64,000 nucleotides of DNA from NCBI GenBank assembly GCA_038373885.1, contig JAWZYV010016568.1:744001-808000 (forward strand). The letters are read 5' to 3'. The notes under the pieces were generated by a model. That model was not told the DNA's origin, made no database searches, and saw only the letters and a program-made list of their open reading frames with translations. Numbering within the stretch: the first letter of the stretch is position 1; every line of letters starts with the position of its first letter. Shown here piece by piece: positions 37,455-51,049 of this stretch. Origin of the DNA: Cheiracanthium punctorium. Taxonomy: Eukaryota > Arthropoda > Arachnida > Araneae > Cheiracanthiidae. The translations under genes and the position numbers were made by a program.

Positions 37455-38070
37455 ATGTTTGTAATCTATATATATGTATATAAAAGTGTCCGTCATGATT
37501 CAACCACAAAAATAAATTTCAGGTTTTTTTTTTTTACACTCCCGAACAAGTACTATAAAAAAAGTATTGTAATCATGGAAATATGTGAGTTTGAAATTTT
37601 GATGTATTTACACGTTTTGAGGTCTTCGGAATTCATTTATGCTATTTTTACGGAGATGTATATATGTGTGTGTGTGAGCGAACACAATAGCTTCTAAACA
37701 GTGCATTTGATTGAGCCCAAATTTGGTATATATATTATATAAACCACCCTCGCATGACTGGTATTGATTTTGGCATGTATACGACTAATAATTTATTTTA
37801 CAGGGCTACAAAAAAGTATTCTTTTACATTATGGGCTATGGGTGCAATTTCTTGTGAGTATGCTAGCCTCTATATGATGCAGTCCATTGAGCTCAAATTA
37901 GATATGCATATTACAGGTCGCTGTCTTACATACTCTATAGATTTCGGAGTGTGTAGAGCTTACAGTTTTTTACAGGGCAAGAAAAATGCATTCTTCTGCA
38001 TTGTGGCATATGCGCTCAAATTATTTAAGGTGCACTAGCATCTGAATACTACGTTCGGCTGAGTTGAATT
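37455..38070 (+). repeat. Dispersed repeat with diverged internal duplication
   Basis: Two diverged copies of roughly 150-170 bp share (T/C)GAG(C/T)(C/T)CAAATT, TTACAGGGC.A.AAAA, and GCATT(G/A)TGG blocks. The final GGTGCACTAGCATCTGAA then TGAGTTGAA block recurs inverted at 11740-11790. Open frames here are short and chance-like. Confidence 0.5.
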
Positions 38071-38572
38071 AAATTTATTTAAACACTTGGTAGAGATCAA
38101 GTGTTCAGAAAGTCGAGTGGAGTCTCACTCCAGATTTTTTTATTTTTATTTGCCCCAATGAAGGATGGTGGAAAAATATATTTTCACATACCTTTCTTAT
38201 CTTGAAAGAAAAACAGTTATCAATGATATTCTTGTTTAAAATGTAATAAATATGAATGCATTGTTTATGCATAACTAAGGTAGTAGAAAAGTAGGGTTGC
38301 TTGTTCCAGTATTTAAAAGTCATACATGAAATTACATTAACATTAATTTATGCATCCTTCTAGATCCTACACATTTAAATTTATCATCGTACATCAGGTT
38401 TTCAGCAATTTAGCAATCTTTCCTTTCTTTTGGATGTCTCATTAAAGTTAAGTACTATTTAAAAGCAGTTTTTCAAAAACTTTAATGTTTGATTCATCGT
38501 TATAACAACAGAAATAATGCAAACAATTGAATGACCTCATTGAATGTAGTAAATATAAAACATATATATTAC

Positions 38573-38749
38573 CTGATCTAATAATGCATTCTGCCAAATC
38601 CGAAAAAGCATGAGAAATGTTTTATCTCTAGCACCAAATGAAGTAAAAAAATGCTTTTCTGTATTAGTAGTTATCTGTATAGCATTTGGGATCACTCGAG
38701 CAGTTTTTTCTTTGGTAATACTGGTAATATCATGACAACGAATAAGAAC
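38573..38749 (-). CDS. Gramd1: Gramd1 exon E (end of GRAM domain)
   Basis: 177 nt, 59 codons, phase 0 at both ends. It reads VLIRCHDITSITKEKTARVI, then PNAIQITTNTEKHFFTSFGA, then RDKTFLMLFRIWQNALLDQ. KEKTAR.IPNAIQ and EKHFFTSFGARD..(F/Y)...FR.WQNALL are near-invariant in GRAMD1 family GRAM domains. The donor is GTAATATA and the acceptor follows a T-rich tract. Conservation is strongest in this exon, so it is the safest anchor for the family call. Confidence 0.97.
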
Positions 38750-40529
38750 CTAAAAATTTCAGATTCATAACTCAAGTATTCCATCAATAAAACAGAAAAT
38801 TTTTATCATTTTTACTAATAAGGCAGGGTGTCCACCACTGTCAGCAAGCAGAAATAGTAGCGATAGTAGCCTCAACAACATACAAAAGTAACCAAAATAG
38901 TGTACTTTTTCTTGATTTTTGTAGTCAAATAGTAGCACTTTTTACACAGTTTAGTTCAAAATTTTAAATATTGTCATAGAAAAAAAATAGAAAAAAGAAG
39001 CACAGAATAAAATAATTAAATTAATTTTTCCTTTTGCTTGCTCATTATATTTTCTTGGTCTTCCTTACATATGCTTAAACTTCTCATACATCCAGTAGCA
39101 TAGCCAGGATTTTCTTTCAGAGGAAAAGGGAGAACCCAAATTATTTCACTTGGGGATTCATAGACAAGTTTTGGTACAAAAAGGAACCCAAGCGCACAGT
39201 AAGTTTGGGAATCACTGATCTAAAGTAAAGGGAAAGATGCTAAATATTTAAAAATGGCATTTTTTAACCCAAAAAAGTATCTTGAGTTGCCTTATCTAAT
39301 TTAGCAGCGAAAGACTTTTTTTTAGTTGACAGTGGACAACCTGATAAGGGTATAAAACAATATAAATGTACAATATTAAAACAAACATGAAATGTTAATC
39401 AATACTAGGTAAAACAGTTATAAAACATAAGATGAACTAGGGGAAACAAGTACATTTAATGTATTAAAATATATATGAATTAAAAAATAATGTTTTATTT
39501 TATGGATCTAAAAAATATTCAAACAGAGATTTATGTGACAAATCACCAACAAAAAGTAGGACATTTTTATCTAAAACAAGAAAAGTATTTTATATCATGC
39601 TTTGCCAAGTAACTATACTATATATACAACAATGTATATAAACATTTTATTAAAAATAATCATAAATTAATTATAAATAAAATGCATTATAAAGAAGTTT
39701 TCGTGTGTTTAATATGAAATAAAGTATTTCTCTGTCTATCATTCTTTTAATTTTTAGAAATACTGGGAGATTCAATGGTAGCTCGTGCACAGGCACTGTG
39801 GAACTTCAAGACCCTTATTTTCACTAAAATTATCAGTAACATTCAATATCATGAGTTTGAGTTTAAATCTTTCCTTATATTTGAGCAATATACAAATTGA
39901 ATGTCAGTAGTCATGCTTTAGTTCGTTAAAATATATATATATATATATATATGCAAAACTCCTTTTACTAGACAAAAAAGAACTTTAAATCCCTTACTCA
40001 GTTTTTACAGCACTTTTCGCTCTAACAGTTCTAAAGACATGCTTTGCAAATGTGCCCAAATTCACAGTGTAAAGCTTCACACTACATTGCCACTGATTAA
40101 ATCATAGTGCCTTTCTACTTTAACCATTGAAAGATCTATTGATAGATCCATTATAAATTACTTGCTTCTTTTATGTACAGAATTTCAAAATGACTTTACA
40201 GAAGCTAATAAGTCATATACAGATTAAAACGAAGTAAAACTCAAGAAATTTTACCCTGCATAACATTCAAGCTTCTAAATAGCTTACCTAGCCAGTCATT
40301 AAAAAAAAAAAAAAAAAGTGCTTCCAAACCAACAAACTGAGGTAAACTATTTTATCTACTTTTTTACAATCCAAAGCCATCAAAAGGACTTAAAGCTGAG
40401 TGTCCAGTGTGGCTGACAGTCCCTGATTATCACAAGAGTAATTAGGACCCTTAACCTGGACATTACATGCAGGTGGAAGACAAAAAATCAAATTTAGACT
40501 AAAATATCCAAATCAAAATGAACCAGCTA

Positions 40530-40880
40530 GCTATGCAGGGTGTTGTAAATAAAAGTATCCTGGACGAGTCAATATGATTGGACATGAATAATTGATGTGA
40601 ATGTTAGTTGAGGTCAGTCTGGTCTTCACCCTAGCTGGGCACTCAGGTCACCTGATCTATCTGTGTGTGATTACTTTTATACGGAACCCACAAGTCTAAG
40701 GTATATCGAAGCAACCCTTATAGACTTCAAAAAGTACAGCTGGACACTTCTGATGAGATTGAAGCAATTCAAGCAGTCCAGCTTTGGTCTGCCTTCAGCA
40801 ACTTGCTGACCAGAACCCAAAAGTATGAAGAGAAAAATGGTGGTCATTTTCAACATCTGCTATAAGCAGGTTTGAGAACT
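40530..40880 (+). pseudogene. Mariner/IS630-type transposase C-terminal remnant
   Basis: Begins GCAGGGTGTTGTAAATAAAA, a mariner-like end. It then shows broken plus-strand frames with GHSGHLIYLCVITF-type and NGGHFQHLL-type translations near 40640-40860. Stops and shifts throughout. Confidence 0.5.
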
Positions 40881-41915
40881 ATGTATTATTTCCTTTCCTG
40901 TGTATTCTTTGCATTATTCCATTATGTGGAATATTCCACCTCTATCTAAAGTTAACTAAAATCCATTTTAAGCAATTATAGCACTTCAGAAGCATTTCTC
41001 TTGTGGGGGAAGAATCGCCAAGTGGTAGACAAAGTTAAACTCAAAACTTCTGTCTAAAAAGATTCATCACTTTGCAACAATTAGTATAAATGCAGCTTTG
41101 TTACTGGTTTTTAAGTTTTTTATTTCGTTATGATAAATTGATGAAATAATCTAGGAATGCTTTTTTCTACTCCTTTTAACTCATCTCTAATTATTTTCCA
41201 ACATAATTTACTTTCTTCCATCTTCTTTTTAAAATAGTTTGTCTAACTCTGCCTCATTATGATCATTTTTCAAATATTTTCTTATTCTTTTATTTCAACC
41301 TGCATGGATTATCTGAGACTCACCTGGCATATGGCTTCAAATTATGACTATAATACCTTAAATTAGGCAATAACTTCAAGATAATACATACTTGAAATTA
41401 AGTACTTACTGCAGGATCTGCAAACATTAATAAACAGAAAAAATGCCTCTATTTGCATCTTCATATCTAATTTTCTTAAAAAGGTCTACTATATCGCTAA
41501 TAAGAGTTTAAAAAAAAATTAAACATACAGGAAAGCTTAAAAATTAAATGGAAGAGGGTAAAGAAATAGAACATTTAAGTGACAACTTATTACTGCATTT
41601 TTTCTTTAATAAATAAAATATTTTGTTTCTTCTGAAATGTAAAGTAAACAAACAAAAATGTTTCTGACAGGCTAATAAAATAATTTTACAATGACAATTA
41701 TATCCTAATATAAGCCACATGTTATAGTACTATGTGTGGTGATTATATTGAAACTACTGATCATTTAATTTCACTATAAAATAGATAAAAAAAGTCCCCC
41801 AAGTACACTAAAAATTGTAATAAATATTCCTGTATTTTTCTAAAAATGAAGCTATAACTGCTCAAAAAAACATTTATAAGTATAATGATAAATTATAATT
41901 ATTATAAATACTTAC

Positions 41916-42019
41916 AAAAGTTTCCCAGCGAAATATATTGGCATAAAAACAAATATAGTTTTGAGAAACATAGAGCCTTCCATGAACTAAAATATCTTTT
42001 TGTAAAGCACAAGAGTAAT
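41916..42019 (-). CDS. Gramd1: Gramd1 exon D (GRAM domain core)
   Basis: 104 nt. With the G carried over from the previous exon it gives 35 codons: DYSCALQKDILVHGRLYVSQ then NYICFYANIFRWETF. DYSCALQ.DIL..GRLY and ICFY.NIFRWET are hallmark GRAM-domain strands of GRAMD1 proteins. The donor is GTAAGTAT and the acceptor is TTTTTGTTTAG. It ends in phase 0. The GRAM domain is a PH-like fold that binds anionic lipid at the plasma membrane; that role is taken from the family. Confidence 0.97.
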
Positions 42020-43333
42020 CTAAACAAAAAGAATAGATTTCATAATAGATAAATATAGATTTTTAGATAATACAGAAATTAGATCATAGAAAAATTTAGA
42101 TTTCATGACTAAATAATTATATACATACTGTGAATATTAATCAGATCTGAAAAGAACATATAATAAAGTTGCATGCTGACTAATGTTGATAAAATGTAAA
42201 TATTTTTTCTTCAAATTCTCATGTCATGTCATAAGAAATTGTAATCAATTGTTATCTTCAATATTATCAGAAAAAGAGGCAATTTTAAATAGTTTTATAA
42301 TACACTGTTTTTTAATTTTTTACCAGGTTCCTTTTCCATTATTCCTCAACACATTATAAGCAAAACAGGGCTGATTCTGTCATATGTTCCAGGTGTGCAC
42401 AGAAAAAAATAAGAGGACAGTTAAACTCAGGGCTTGTTTATCAATAGAGCACGCTTTTTTCAGAGGACCAAAATTTATATTTTTGAAAAATATGTTTAAG
42501 GAATTTTGCATTCTTTAAAATTCTTGTATTCTTCAAAAATAAATAAATGTTTTTTATCTTTATTAAAAAAATATTTCAAAAAATTAAAAATATATATACT
42601 TTAATTCTTACACAATCATAATGCATATAAGAAATACTTTAATTTCAAAACATTTAAACTATATATACTTTAATTCTTATAGTCATAATACATATATTAT
42701 CAAAAATTCTTTTAACTTAACAATTTTTAGCTAGCTTAACAGTATAATTGTGCATATACTTTTGTTAGTTATGATAATAGATCTTATTCTTGTAGACAAA
42801 ATCTTTTAATATCCCTTTATTCATATGGATGCATAGATTAGAGTTACATTTATGCAGTTTATATGCACCAAAATCTACTTAAATGTATAATATTGCTTTT
42901 ACAGAATTTCTTCTAGAAAATTAATATTCTGGCAAGTCCAAAAATTTCTATTTGCCTTGAGTTTAGATGGTGCTGATCAGGCCTTGCTAAAATCTACTCA
43001 CTCTTTTCACTCTACTGACTAAGCAAGACTTTTGTACTGCATTACTAAAAAGTTAGTTGCATTTATTTAATTTATTTTTCATTTAGTTTTATTACACCTA
43101 CTTTGTTTTTGAAGACTTCAGTTATTGTAAATTAAGGCATAGTTAATTTTCTCACAGATTGATATACATGAACTGATAGTTATATTTGCAGCCAATAAAA
43201 TTCATCAAACTTACTTCTAGTGAAATTGCATAATGATTTTTTTTTCTAGGTATGTTTTCCCCTTTTTGGTAAATAATAAAAATTGTATTTTTGTACAATA
43301 TTCATTATTTAATATTTTTCTCTTACTGTATAG

Positions 43334-43506
43334 GGGCTGGTCAAATAACTGCATACAGGCAATATTTAGAACCGGCCCTGAAACAAGTTTCAAAAGCATC
43401 CTATTACTTCATACACCCAGCAGTGGCATACTTCACTGAACATAAGAATGACCTAACCTACTATTCAACTTTTACACAAGTGTATCACAAAGTAACTGGA
43501 GTGTGA
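43334..43506 (+). other. Unassigned terminal-exon-like segment
   Basis: A TTTTTCTCTTACTGTATAG acceptor is followed by 57 open codons and TGA: AGQITAYRQYLEPALKQVSK, then ASYYFIHPAVAYFTEHKNDL, then TYYSTFTQVYHKVTGV. The GC content and amino-acid mix stand out from the intron around it. The strand is opposite to Gramd1, so it would be a nested gene's last exon or a retrocopy. No partner exon was found and I do not recognise the protein. Confidence 0.35.
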
Positions 43507-45064
43507 AAATGTTTGATAATTCAAAACATCAGTAAAAGACAAAATAGTCTATTTGTTGGAAAATTGATATAAACATATAACAATAACAGAAAAAAAATAA
43601 TTTTCTTAATTATTTTTAAACTGTTTTATTATTAATACTAAATGAAATGCTTTTAACTTTATCAGGTTTATTAAGTATTTTAAAGAATTACTGTCCTGCC
43701 ATACATTTAATAAATTTATTCAAATCACTGGATTGAGAATTTCAGTGGATATGATTGCAGAGCAAAATATGCTTTTACAACAATTTTTATAGATTGGCTT
43801 TTTAGAAGCTAATATAGATATAAAACTTCGCTGAATTTTGACCTGAGTCATACCACATGAATTAAACAAACAATACAAGAAAGTGTGCAAATTTAACCAT
43901 GTTTTAAATTAGAAATAACAGATACCAGGTTTTTTCCATAATAATAAATAAGCATTATGTATTATTTAAAGCTATACTTAGTACATATTATGAAGAAAAA
44001 AATCTATTTTATTTTAATTTATTATAATAATTTTATATAATATTTACATGTTGGAAACAATTTTTCAAACTTTACAAAATCTTAATTTCTTATGTTTTGA
44101 TGAAAGTGATTTTGGTTGATTTTTAAATATTCTTGCTATATATAACAAACGTAACTGATTAAGGACTAGGCTATACATTTTTATTACAGCTATGTATTAA
44201 ACATATTTTTCCATTTTTTTATGTTCTTCTCAACTTAATAATTAATGTAACACTGATATTGGATTTTGAGTATATCTGATATACAGGAATATGAGTGATA
44301 CAATCTACACAATTTTTCAAGAAAATGCCAAAATGTCAAATAATTCTAGCTTTCTAATTATTACTTGCTCAATTACAAAGTTAAAGGCTTTAATATGACT
44401 GCTGTCAAGTTTTCAGGTTTTTCACTTGGAGCTATACCCAAATATTTTTTGCATGTTTAATTCTTTTATTACATTCTACGTAAAAACCTATTTGTAAAAA
44501 CAATCAATTGTTGACTTTTTGATCCTTTGTGTTCTAAATATCATTTTCAGAAGATGCTTGAATTTACATTAAGATCAATATATATATAAACTGTCATTTT
44601 ACAGATTACTAAATCCAAGACAACAAAATGTAAATCCACAGCTTTAAAATGAGTAAATAAATAAATAAATAAATAACAAGAGATTTTTAGTACTTTTTAT
44701 TTTATGTGTATAGGATTCCTACTAGCCTTTCTGGTGTTGTACACAATGCAACAAGTTTTGCTGATTCCTCACCGAATAAATGAGAATGAAATATCAATAT
44801 ACTATTCATTTTTTATTTCCACGCTGCTGACAAAATTTTCTAGAAAGATACTTGTATAAGCATATTTTTTTCAACAATCAACGCCATCACTCATTTTACA
44901 TTTTGCAAAAAGTATTAATAATACAAAGAATTTTAATGTTGCACATACTGCAACTTTGAATCGAATATGCTTTTAAGAACAGTGGTATATTATTGGATTA
45001 GTATAAAACACAGCATTGCACTCTTAAAATTTATTTTAAATTAAAAAATAATAGAAATACTAAC

Positions 45065-45149
45065 CAACAATTAATCTTTCAGAATCAGGCAAATCTTTAA
45101 AAAGACGCTTGAAATCATCACTCCTGGATTTATAAGTTGGATTTAACAT
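45065..45149 (-). CDS. Gramd1: Gramd1 exon C (start of GRAM domain)
   Basis: 85 nt reading MLNPTYKSRSDDFKRLFKDL then PDSERLIV, followed by one base of the next codon. This is the family signature at the start of the GRAM domain (vertebrate form: SPTYK.RNEDFRKLFK.LPD.ERLIVDYSC). The donor is GTTAGT and the acceptor follows TATTACAG. The upstream intron is about 10.4 kb. The initial ATG is an internal methionine, because the reading frame continues from the SSWYN exon. Confidence 0.95.
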
Positions 45150-46126
45150 CTGTAATATGAATACACTTTTGTGAGTTCTCATAATTAACTAAAATTTACA
45201 AAATAAACAATTATATAATCTATTAACAACATTAAAAAAATAGGAATAAAACCATCATTGCATCTGTCAATGTGACAAAAGAGACAGAATAGGGATCACT
45301 CTCAATCTGCTTTCTTCTTCACAGCAGAAGCCTTTGATAAGTTATATTAGCGGTTAAAAATATGTGATTCATTTTGATAAAATGAATTTTTTTATTCAAT
45401 ATTTTCATTGAATTTTTATTATATAACTCATATTTATATGTTAAATTGCGCGTTATCAGTGTTGGAGAAAAAACAAATGACAATTAACCAAATGACTAAT
45501 CAATCTAACAGTGTTCAGCATTATTCAATACATTTTCTTAATTATTTTCTTTTCTTTCTTACTAGTTTTAATTATTAAGACTGAAATTTCAGTAAAACAG
45601 CCTAAAAATTTTTTGAGGGGCACTCTTTTTTAACTCTTTTCAACAAAGTTAGAAAGTAATTATTATTTCAGTTTGTCTATTCATTAGTCTGTTGGTCTGT
45701 ATGTATGAGTTTCAGCTCCAGTAAGAAAGCTCATATAGATGCGAAATTTGGATACGATTCATATGGACCAGATCATGATCCCTAATATAAGTGTTGTATG
45801 TAGCACTGATAGTTTTTACAGAACTTCTATAAAGAAAGAGAGAAAGAAAGCACATCGCTCTCTAAGGGCAAAAATGTTTTAGTATAATAATTGTGTTTCA
45901 TAATTTTACACCACTTTATTCATGCATTCAAAACAAATTGCTAAGTGTTTGAAACTTCAGATTTACCGTTCCCCTGTCTGTCTGTCATTTCTTGTGCCCT
46001 TTAGTTCCCATAAAAACAAATGTATCCATTTAAAATTTGAATATGTAATTGGTATGGACCACAATTTGTTAAGTATAGAAAATGGTTCACGTACCATTTA
46101 TGAACTTTTACAGGATCACTCAAAAG

Positions 46127-46610
46127 CAGGTCCAGATTGGTCAGGTCGGCTGGTCGGCGATCGCCGAGGGCCCCCAACCCAGCGGGGCCCCAGTGAGGCA
46201 TTCAAAAATGAATTCACTGCTTTATAATAAGAGTAATTTGATATATATCAAAGTAATTTGATTATTTATTTCCCAATAATCTTACTCAGTGACGCACAGA
46301 GGATTCCAGAAGTCTCAAGGGGGGACCCCGAAAAGAGAGGGCCCCCAAAATCTCTAAAATAGTTAAATGTGATTTTTAGGCACGTAAGCCTATAATTTTC
46401 AAATATTACATATTCTAATATTCTATTCCTTCTGATTTCCCCAGTAAGAGGAAGGGCCTGAATTCCAGGAGGGCATGCGGGGTAAGCGTCCGGGCCCACA
46501 AACTGTTCTTTAAGTTAAAAAAATTGAAAATTTAAAAAAAAAAAAAAATCAAAAGAGGGGCCCTAATGAAGCTTCTGCTGAGGGCCCCCAGCGGAGCCAG
46601 TCCGGGCCTG
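46127..46610. mobile_element. hAT MITE, 484 bp
   Basis: Ends CAGGTCCAGATTGG and CCAGTCCGGGCCTG are inverted. A perfect 8-bp TSD, CTCAAAAG, lies at 46119-46126 and 46611-46618. GC-rich margins (GAGGGCCCCC) contrast with the AT-rich flank. No transposase. Confidence 0.93.
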
Positions 46611-47164
46611 CTCAAAAGCTATGGAGACTTTCAGAAAAATTCTTTATGTTTAGTTAAATAACTTTAATAATACAATTTTAGTTCCAAGAAATGTGAAAAG
46701 CATTTATAACTGCAGTTTGTCTGTAGTCCTTATGTGCTCCATTTCCTATAAAAGCATCTGTATCTACTCAAATTTTGCATATATTTCTGATATGGATCAC
46801 AGTATATTTCTTTAGAAAATAATATACATAACATTTATCTTCTTTACAACACCTGCCAATAATGCTTATAAATTATTCTTTAAGGCTAAGCTACATGAGG
46901 GCTATCCAACAAGGGGGAAGGGGGGGGGGTTACTGAAAACATTGTAATTCATGGATGAACAATTTTTTAATTTATATTTAATTAAGCTTAAAACATTTAA
47001 ATGAAATAATGAATCAAGTATATAAAACTTTGTATATCTGTCTGCCAGTCCACCTGTCTGTTAGACCATGTGGGTTTTATCGCTCGTAAAAATGACAGTA
47101 TCAGCATGAAATTGGGATACAACATTGACATAAAGCAAAACATATCCCCTGCTGAATTTGTGTT

Positions 47165-47240
47165 GTTGTATAATGGCCAATGGGGTGCCCTTCGTGGGGG
47201 TCTTTCTAAAGGGTCCTAACCCCATATCTTCTGCTGAAAA
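47165..47240 (-). repeat. Antisense SINE family C fragment
   Basis: The reverse complement reads GGGTTAGGACCC then TTTAGAAAGACCCCCACG and AAGGGCACCCC, matching the middle of the SINE at 27598-27817. Promoter boxes are missing. Confidence 0.6.
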
Positions 47241-48109
47241 CAATGTATGAGGCACTTATAATTTGCTACAGGCCTTCAAATTGAAGTTTTAGTAAAAAAA
47301 AAATTACCTACAATTTCACTGTAACTTATTTTGTCTGTCCATATCAATGTATACTACATCAATGGCATAGCAAAATTTCTATTCAATAAGTGCATTTTTA
47401 TAAAAAGTAGAACACACATGAAAAAACAGAGAGACAACACGGACAGACAAACCCAAATTATAAATTCTATTTTATTGGAAAGCATCTGTAAAGTTGTCTA
47501 AATTTTATTAAACATAATTAAAAGAAATTTCTTACACAGATTGCAATGTGCCCAGTTTCTTTTGGGAGGTCTTGTACAAAAACTATAAATGATGCATAAA
47601 CCATTTCAGTAGTGAAGGTGTTTTACTCCATATAAAAGACTTACCTAAATTTCTAGTCAGTGCATACAATTTTATGGGAACTAAAGCATACACAGACAGA
47701 TAGATGGACAGACGGACAAATAGACAAAAATTTGAACTTATGTTCTTAAACTATAAAGTTTTAATAAAGTTGTCTAACTTAAATGTAATTTATTATCTCC
47801 CATATATTGAAACATGGCCATATCTTTTGGGACGTCCTGTACCAAATCTATTAATGCTCTTTACATTTTTTTTTTTTTTTTTCTAAATAGGGAGCCTTTT
47901 GTGTTTCTTATCAATAACATATCTAAGTTTTGAGTCCAAGTCCATGCCAGGCATTTTTATAAGGATCAGAATACACAAATAGATACACAGACAAACAAGC
48001 AAACTCACAGACACATAGACTGAATCTATAAGTACATTTTAATTTTATTAAAAAGTGTTAATAAGGTGGTCCCACTATTATAAACATTAAAAAGTCCATC
48101 AAGTTGACG

Positions 48110-48690
48110 TGTTTTTAATAGAATTTAATCTTTAATTGCCTTAATCAAATTAATTTTACGATTAACAATTGACTAGTGGTTAATTGTAGGTTTGTGATTA
48201 AACAATTTATTAGTTGTTAGTTTTAAGATCACAACTAATAACTGATTAATTGTGAAAAATTTTGTAATTAACTATTGATAAATCATCAATTGTAAATTTT
48301 TTTATTAGCAACTGATAAGTCATTAGATTAATGATTGATTAGTTGTAAATCTTTTTTGGCTAATGCTGACTAAACCTACAGGTTGGAGCTAGCTTCTTTG
48401 ATAATTCAATTTGAGTACACAAGTAGGATCAACTTAATTTTCTTATTAATTGTTAATTGTAAATGTGCTTCAAACAATTAACAATTGTAACTGTAATGTT
48501 TTGTAAACACAATTAATTGTTAATTGTGATAACTTGCAATTACAATTATTTATAGTTATTAGTTAAAACCACACTTAGCAATTTAATAGTAAATTGTAAA
48601 CGTACTACAAAAAACTAACAATTAATTAATTGCAATTGTGCACCCACAATTTTAATTATTTAGTTGTTAGTTGCTTTCTTCGTTTGTGTA
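48110..48690. repeat. TTAATTGT-rich cryptic repeat
   Basis: Dense overlapping TTAATTGT, ACAATTAA and ATTAGTTGTTAG words on both strands over about 580 bp without a fixed period. No frame and no element ends. Confidence 0.7.
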
Positions 48691-48693
48691 TGT

Positions 48694-51015
48694 TACTAGC
48701 TGCATGCCCGTTTTTCGCACGGTAGGAATCGAAAATTTTTCTTACATGTGTAATTAAAATTGATTCCAGTGATGTGGAATCTAAAAAAAAGCAACATTTT
48801 TTTACTCTTGATGTAAAGTTTGTGCCATGAGTACTACTAACATAGCATCATTGAAATATAATGACTCAAAAAACTACATCAGTGTCATTCGCGATCAGAA
48901 ATTTGAAAAGCTTGATGGTTTGCAGAAAACTCCTGACTTTCAAAATGTCTTATTTCTATATCATACTGTTTTTTAGGTTCAAGTTGTAGCATTAAATTCC
49001 TCAGACACTACAAGAAATAGACAACCATTTATTTAAAAATAGCTGCGCACCCACTCTTCATAAGTGAAGAAGCGAATACTTTACTAAAATCATATCTGTA
49101 TGTGACAAAACAGAATTTCATTTTTTTAAAAGTACAAGTAATCTCCTCTGCTAAAATTACTGCAAATTAGAATTACTTATCTTTTAATTGTGATTTATTC
49201 ATATTATCCTTACAAATCTACTAATACTAACTATTACGCACATTAATACTATCTGTCTTCACTTCTCCCTCTTCAAGGCTCGATTTAAAGAAACAACTTA
49301 GATTATTTGGCACAAATGGGACCTATTCTATGGAGATTCTTTGCAATTTACGCATTAGCATAAACAATAATCATTTCACACAGTGGCTACAGGGCTAAGG
49401 GGTTAGTATGAGGAATTTTTTGCCATACAAAATGTATATTCTTTACTCTCTTATCACACATACGTATACCTATACGTGAGCTGCAGTAGTCTTAACCCTC
49501 CCCCCATGAAAAATTTCTGGCTATGCCACTGATTTCACATAATAATTGCCATTAAGGAAGCTCTCCTCATATATTTTATTTATGCATAGTTTTGTAGGAT
49601 TGGTATATTTAGCACCGCAAAACATTTCATCTCACTGTGCATGGAAAATATCCATGTATCTAATATAGCGATATCTTATAAATCCTCCATGGTTCTGTCT
49701 CCTGAAAAACATCAAACTGTGTAATCTTGGGGAGCTATTTAGACTCCCTTTAACTGTAGCAGGGCGTTAGAGTTGCAGAGTTTACAAATTTCCCACATTT
49801 TTTTAATTTATGATGTCACTGTTTAACTGCCGTAAAAGATACCCAGTTGGTTGAGGGAGTTAATTTCGATATTTCGCACAGTAGTTTTCAAACGGTATCA
49901 TATTAAAACTTTGCTTTAAATAGGACCGCTATGGAGGAACATAATCCAAAGTTAAAGTAAAACTATACTCGCAGCATGCATGCATATGTTAGGAAATGCC
50001 TGCGCTGTGCCACAATTATATGCCAAAAATAAAAAGTAAATAGAAAATTTTTAATATATCGCACTTTAAAACGAACTTTGTAACTTTTAAAATGAAGAAT
50101 ATTTTCAGCTGTGTTAAAACATTTCAATTTTTAAATAAGCAACAGATTAAAATACCAACCCTTATGATAATAATAATCGCGAATTTCTTAGTTTATTTCT
50201 ACAGTAAGTTTTAATCAAAATATTGTCTCCCTGTGTTAAAAAAAGAGCAGTAATAAATGCTTTAAAATTGTGGGGTAATTTTTACGTATCTTAAAGCAAC
50301 TGACATCATAAATCCTTACTTGCAAATTGTGAAAATGCAGTGCCCCAATAAAAATTTCTATGGATAGGTTTAAAAACCTTTTTCCTAATTCTTTTTATGG
50401 CAACCCAAGATAAATTCGCGAGCCATGATTTATTAATGTGATGGTGTAAATTCTCCACACTGATGCTATTAAATTCTAAACAGCAAAAAATCCCCTAATT
50501 TATATATAAGTTTTTCATTTTCATTTTAAAAGAGGGTGAAATGAATGTTTTATCATTTGCCAAATATCAATATAGTTAGTTATAAGTTAAGATGGATGGA
50601 ATTTAAGATGTGACAGTTTTAAAATTATTTTACAAAATTATTTTTTCAAATGTCACCTTTAAATAAAAAATTCCTAAAAATCTACAAATTATATTACATA
50701 TTCACAAAAAACTGATTTTAAAAGAAAATTTTCTCCTTCATGTGATGATTTAAATGCCATTTTGTGAGTGTAATTACTGCCATTATTACAAATTAAGCAA
50801 GAAAAAAGTAAAAAATCGCATAAAACATAAAATAAAAAAATTTCTTGGTAGAATTTTGAAAAAAATCACTCTGAGGTGCACAACTTCATGTTTAGAACTT
50901 CCCGAGAACCAAATTTAGTGTTTCTAGTTGTAGCTGTTTGTTCGCAACGCTGCCAACAGACACATAGACCCACACACACAAAGACAGACATCTTCTTTTA
51001 AATAATAAATAGAGA
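48694..51015 (+). mobile_element. Non-coding CTAGCTG-headed dispersed repeat, second copy
   Basis: Starts TACTAGCTGCATGCCCGTTT then TTCGCACGG. It ends ACACACAAAGACAGACATC, then TTCTTTTAAATAATAAATAG. The head matches 16024 and the tail is the same AGACA/AAAT type. The interior, about 2.3 kb, is AT-rich with no frame, and includes a CTGGCTATGCCACTG end motif near 49520. Confidence 0.55.
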
Positions 51016-51049
51016 TGACAACGCTATGCATGGACAATATGCCTCCTAT

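Larger units (their letters stand above)
45650..48060. repeat. Degenerate repeats with GTCTGTCTGTC / GACAGACAAAC motifs
   Basis: Several diverged segments contain a GTCTGTCTGTC-like block, ATAAAAAC(A/G) then TGTATC, an AAATTTG.ATAT block and TATGGACCA. They are near 45680-45790, 45975-46090, 46700-46810, 47040-47120 and 47690-47725, and relatives occur at 3940-4110. A hAT MITE sits inside. Confidence 0.45.
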
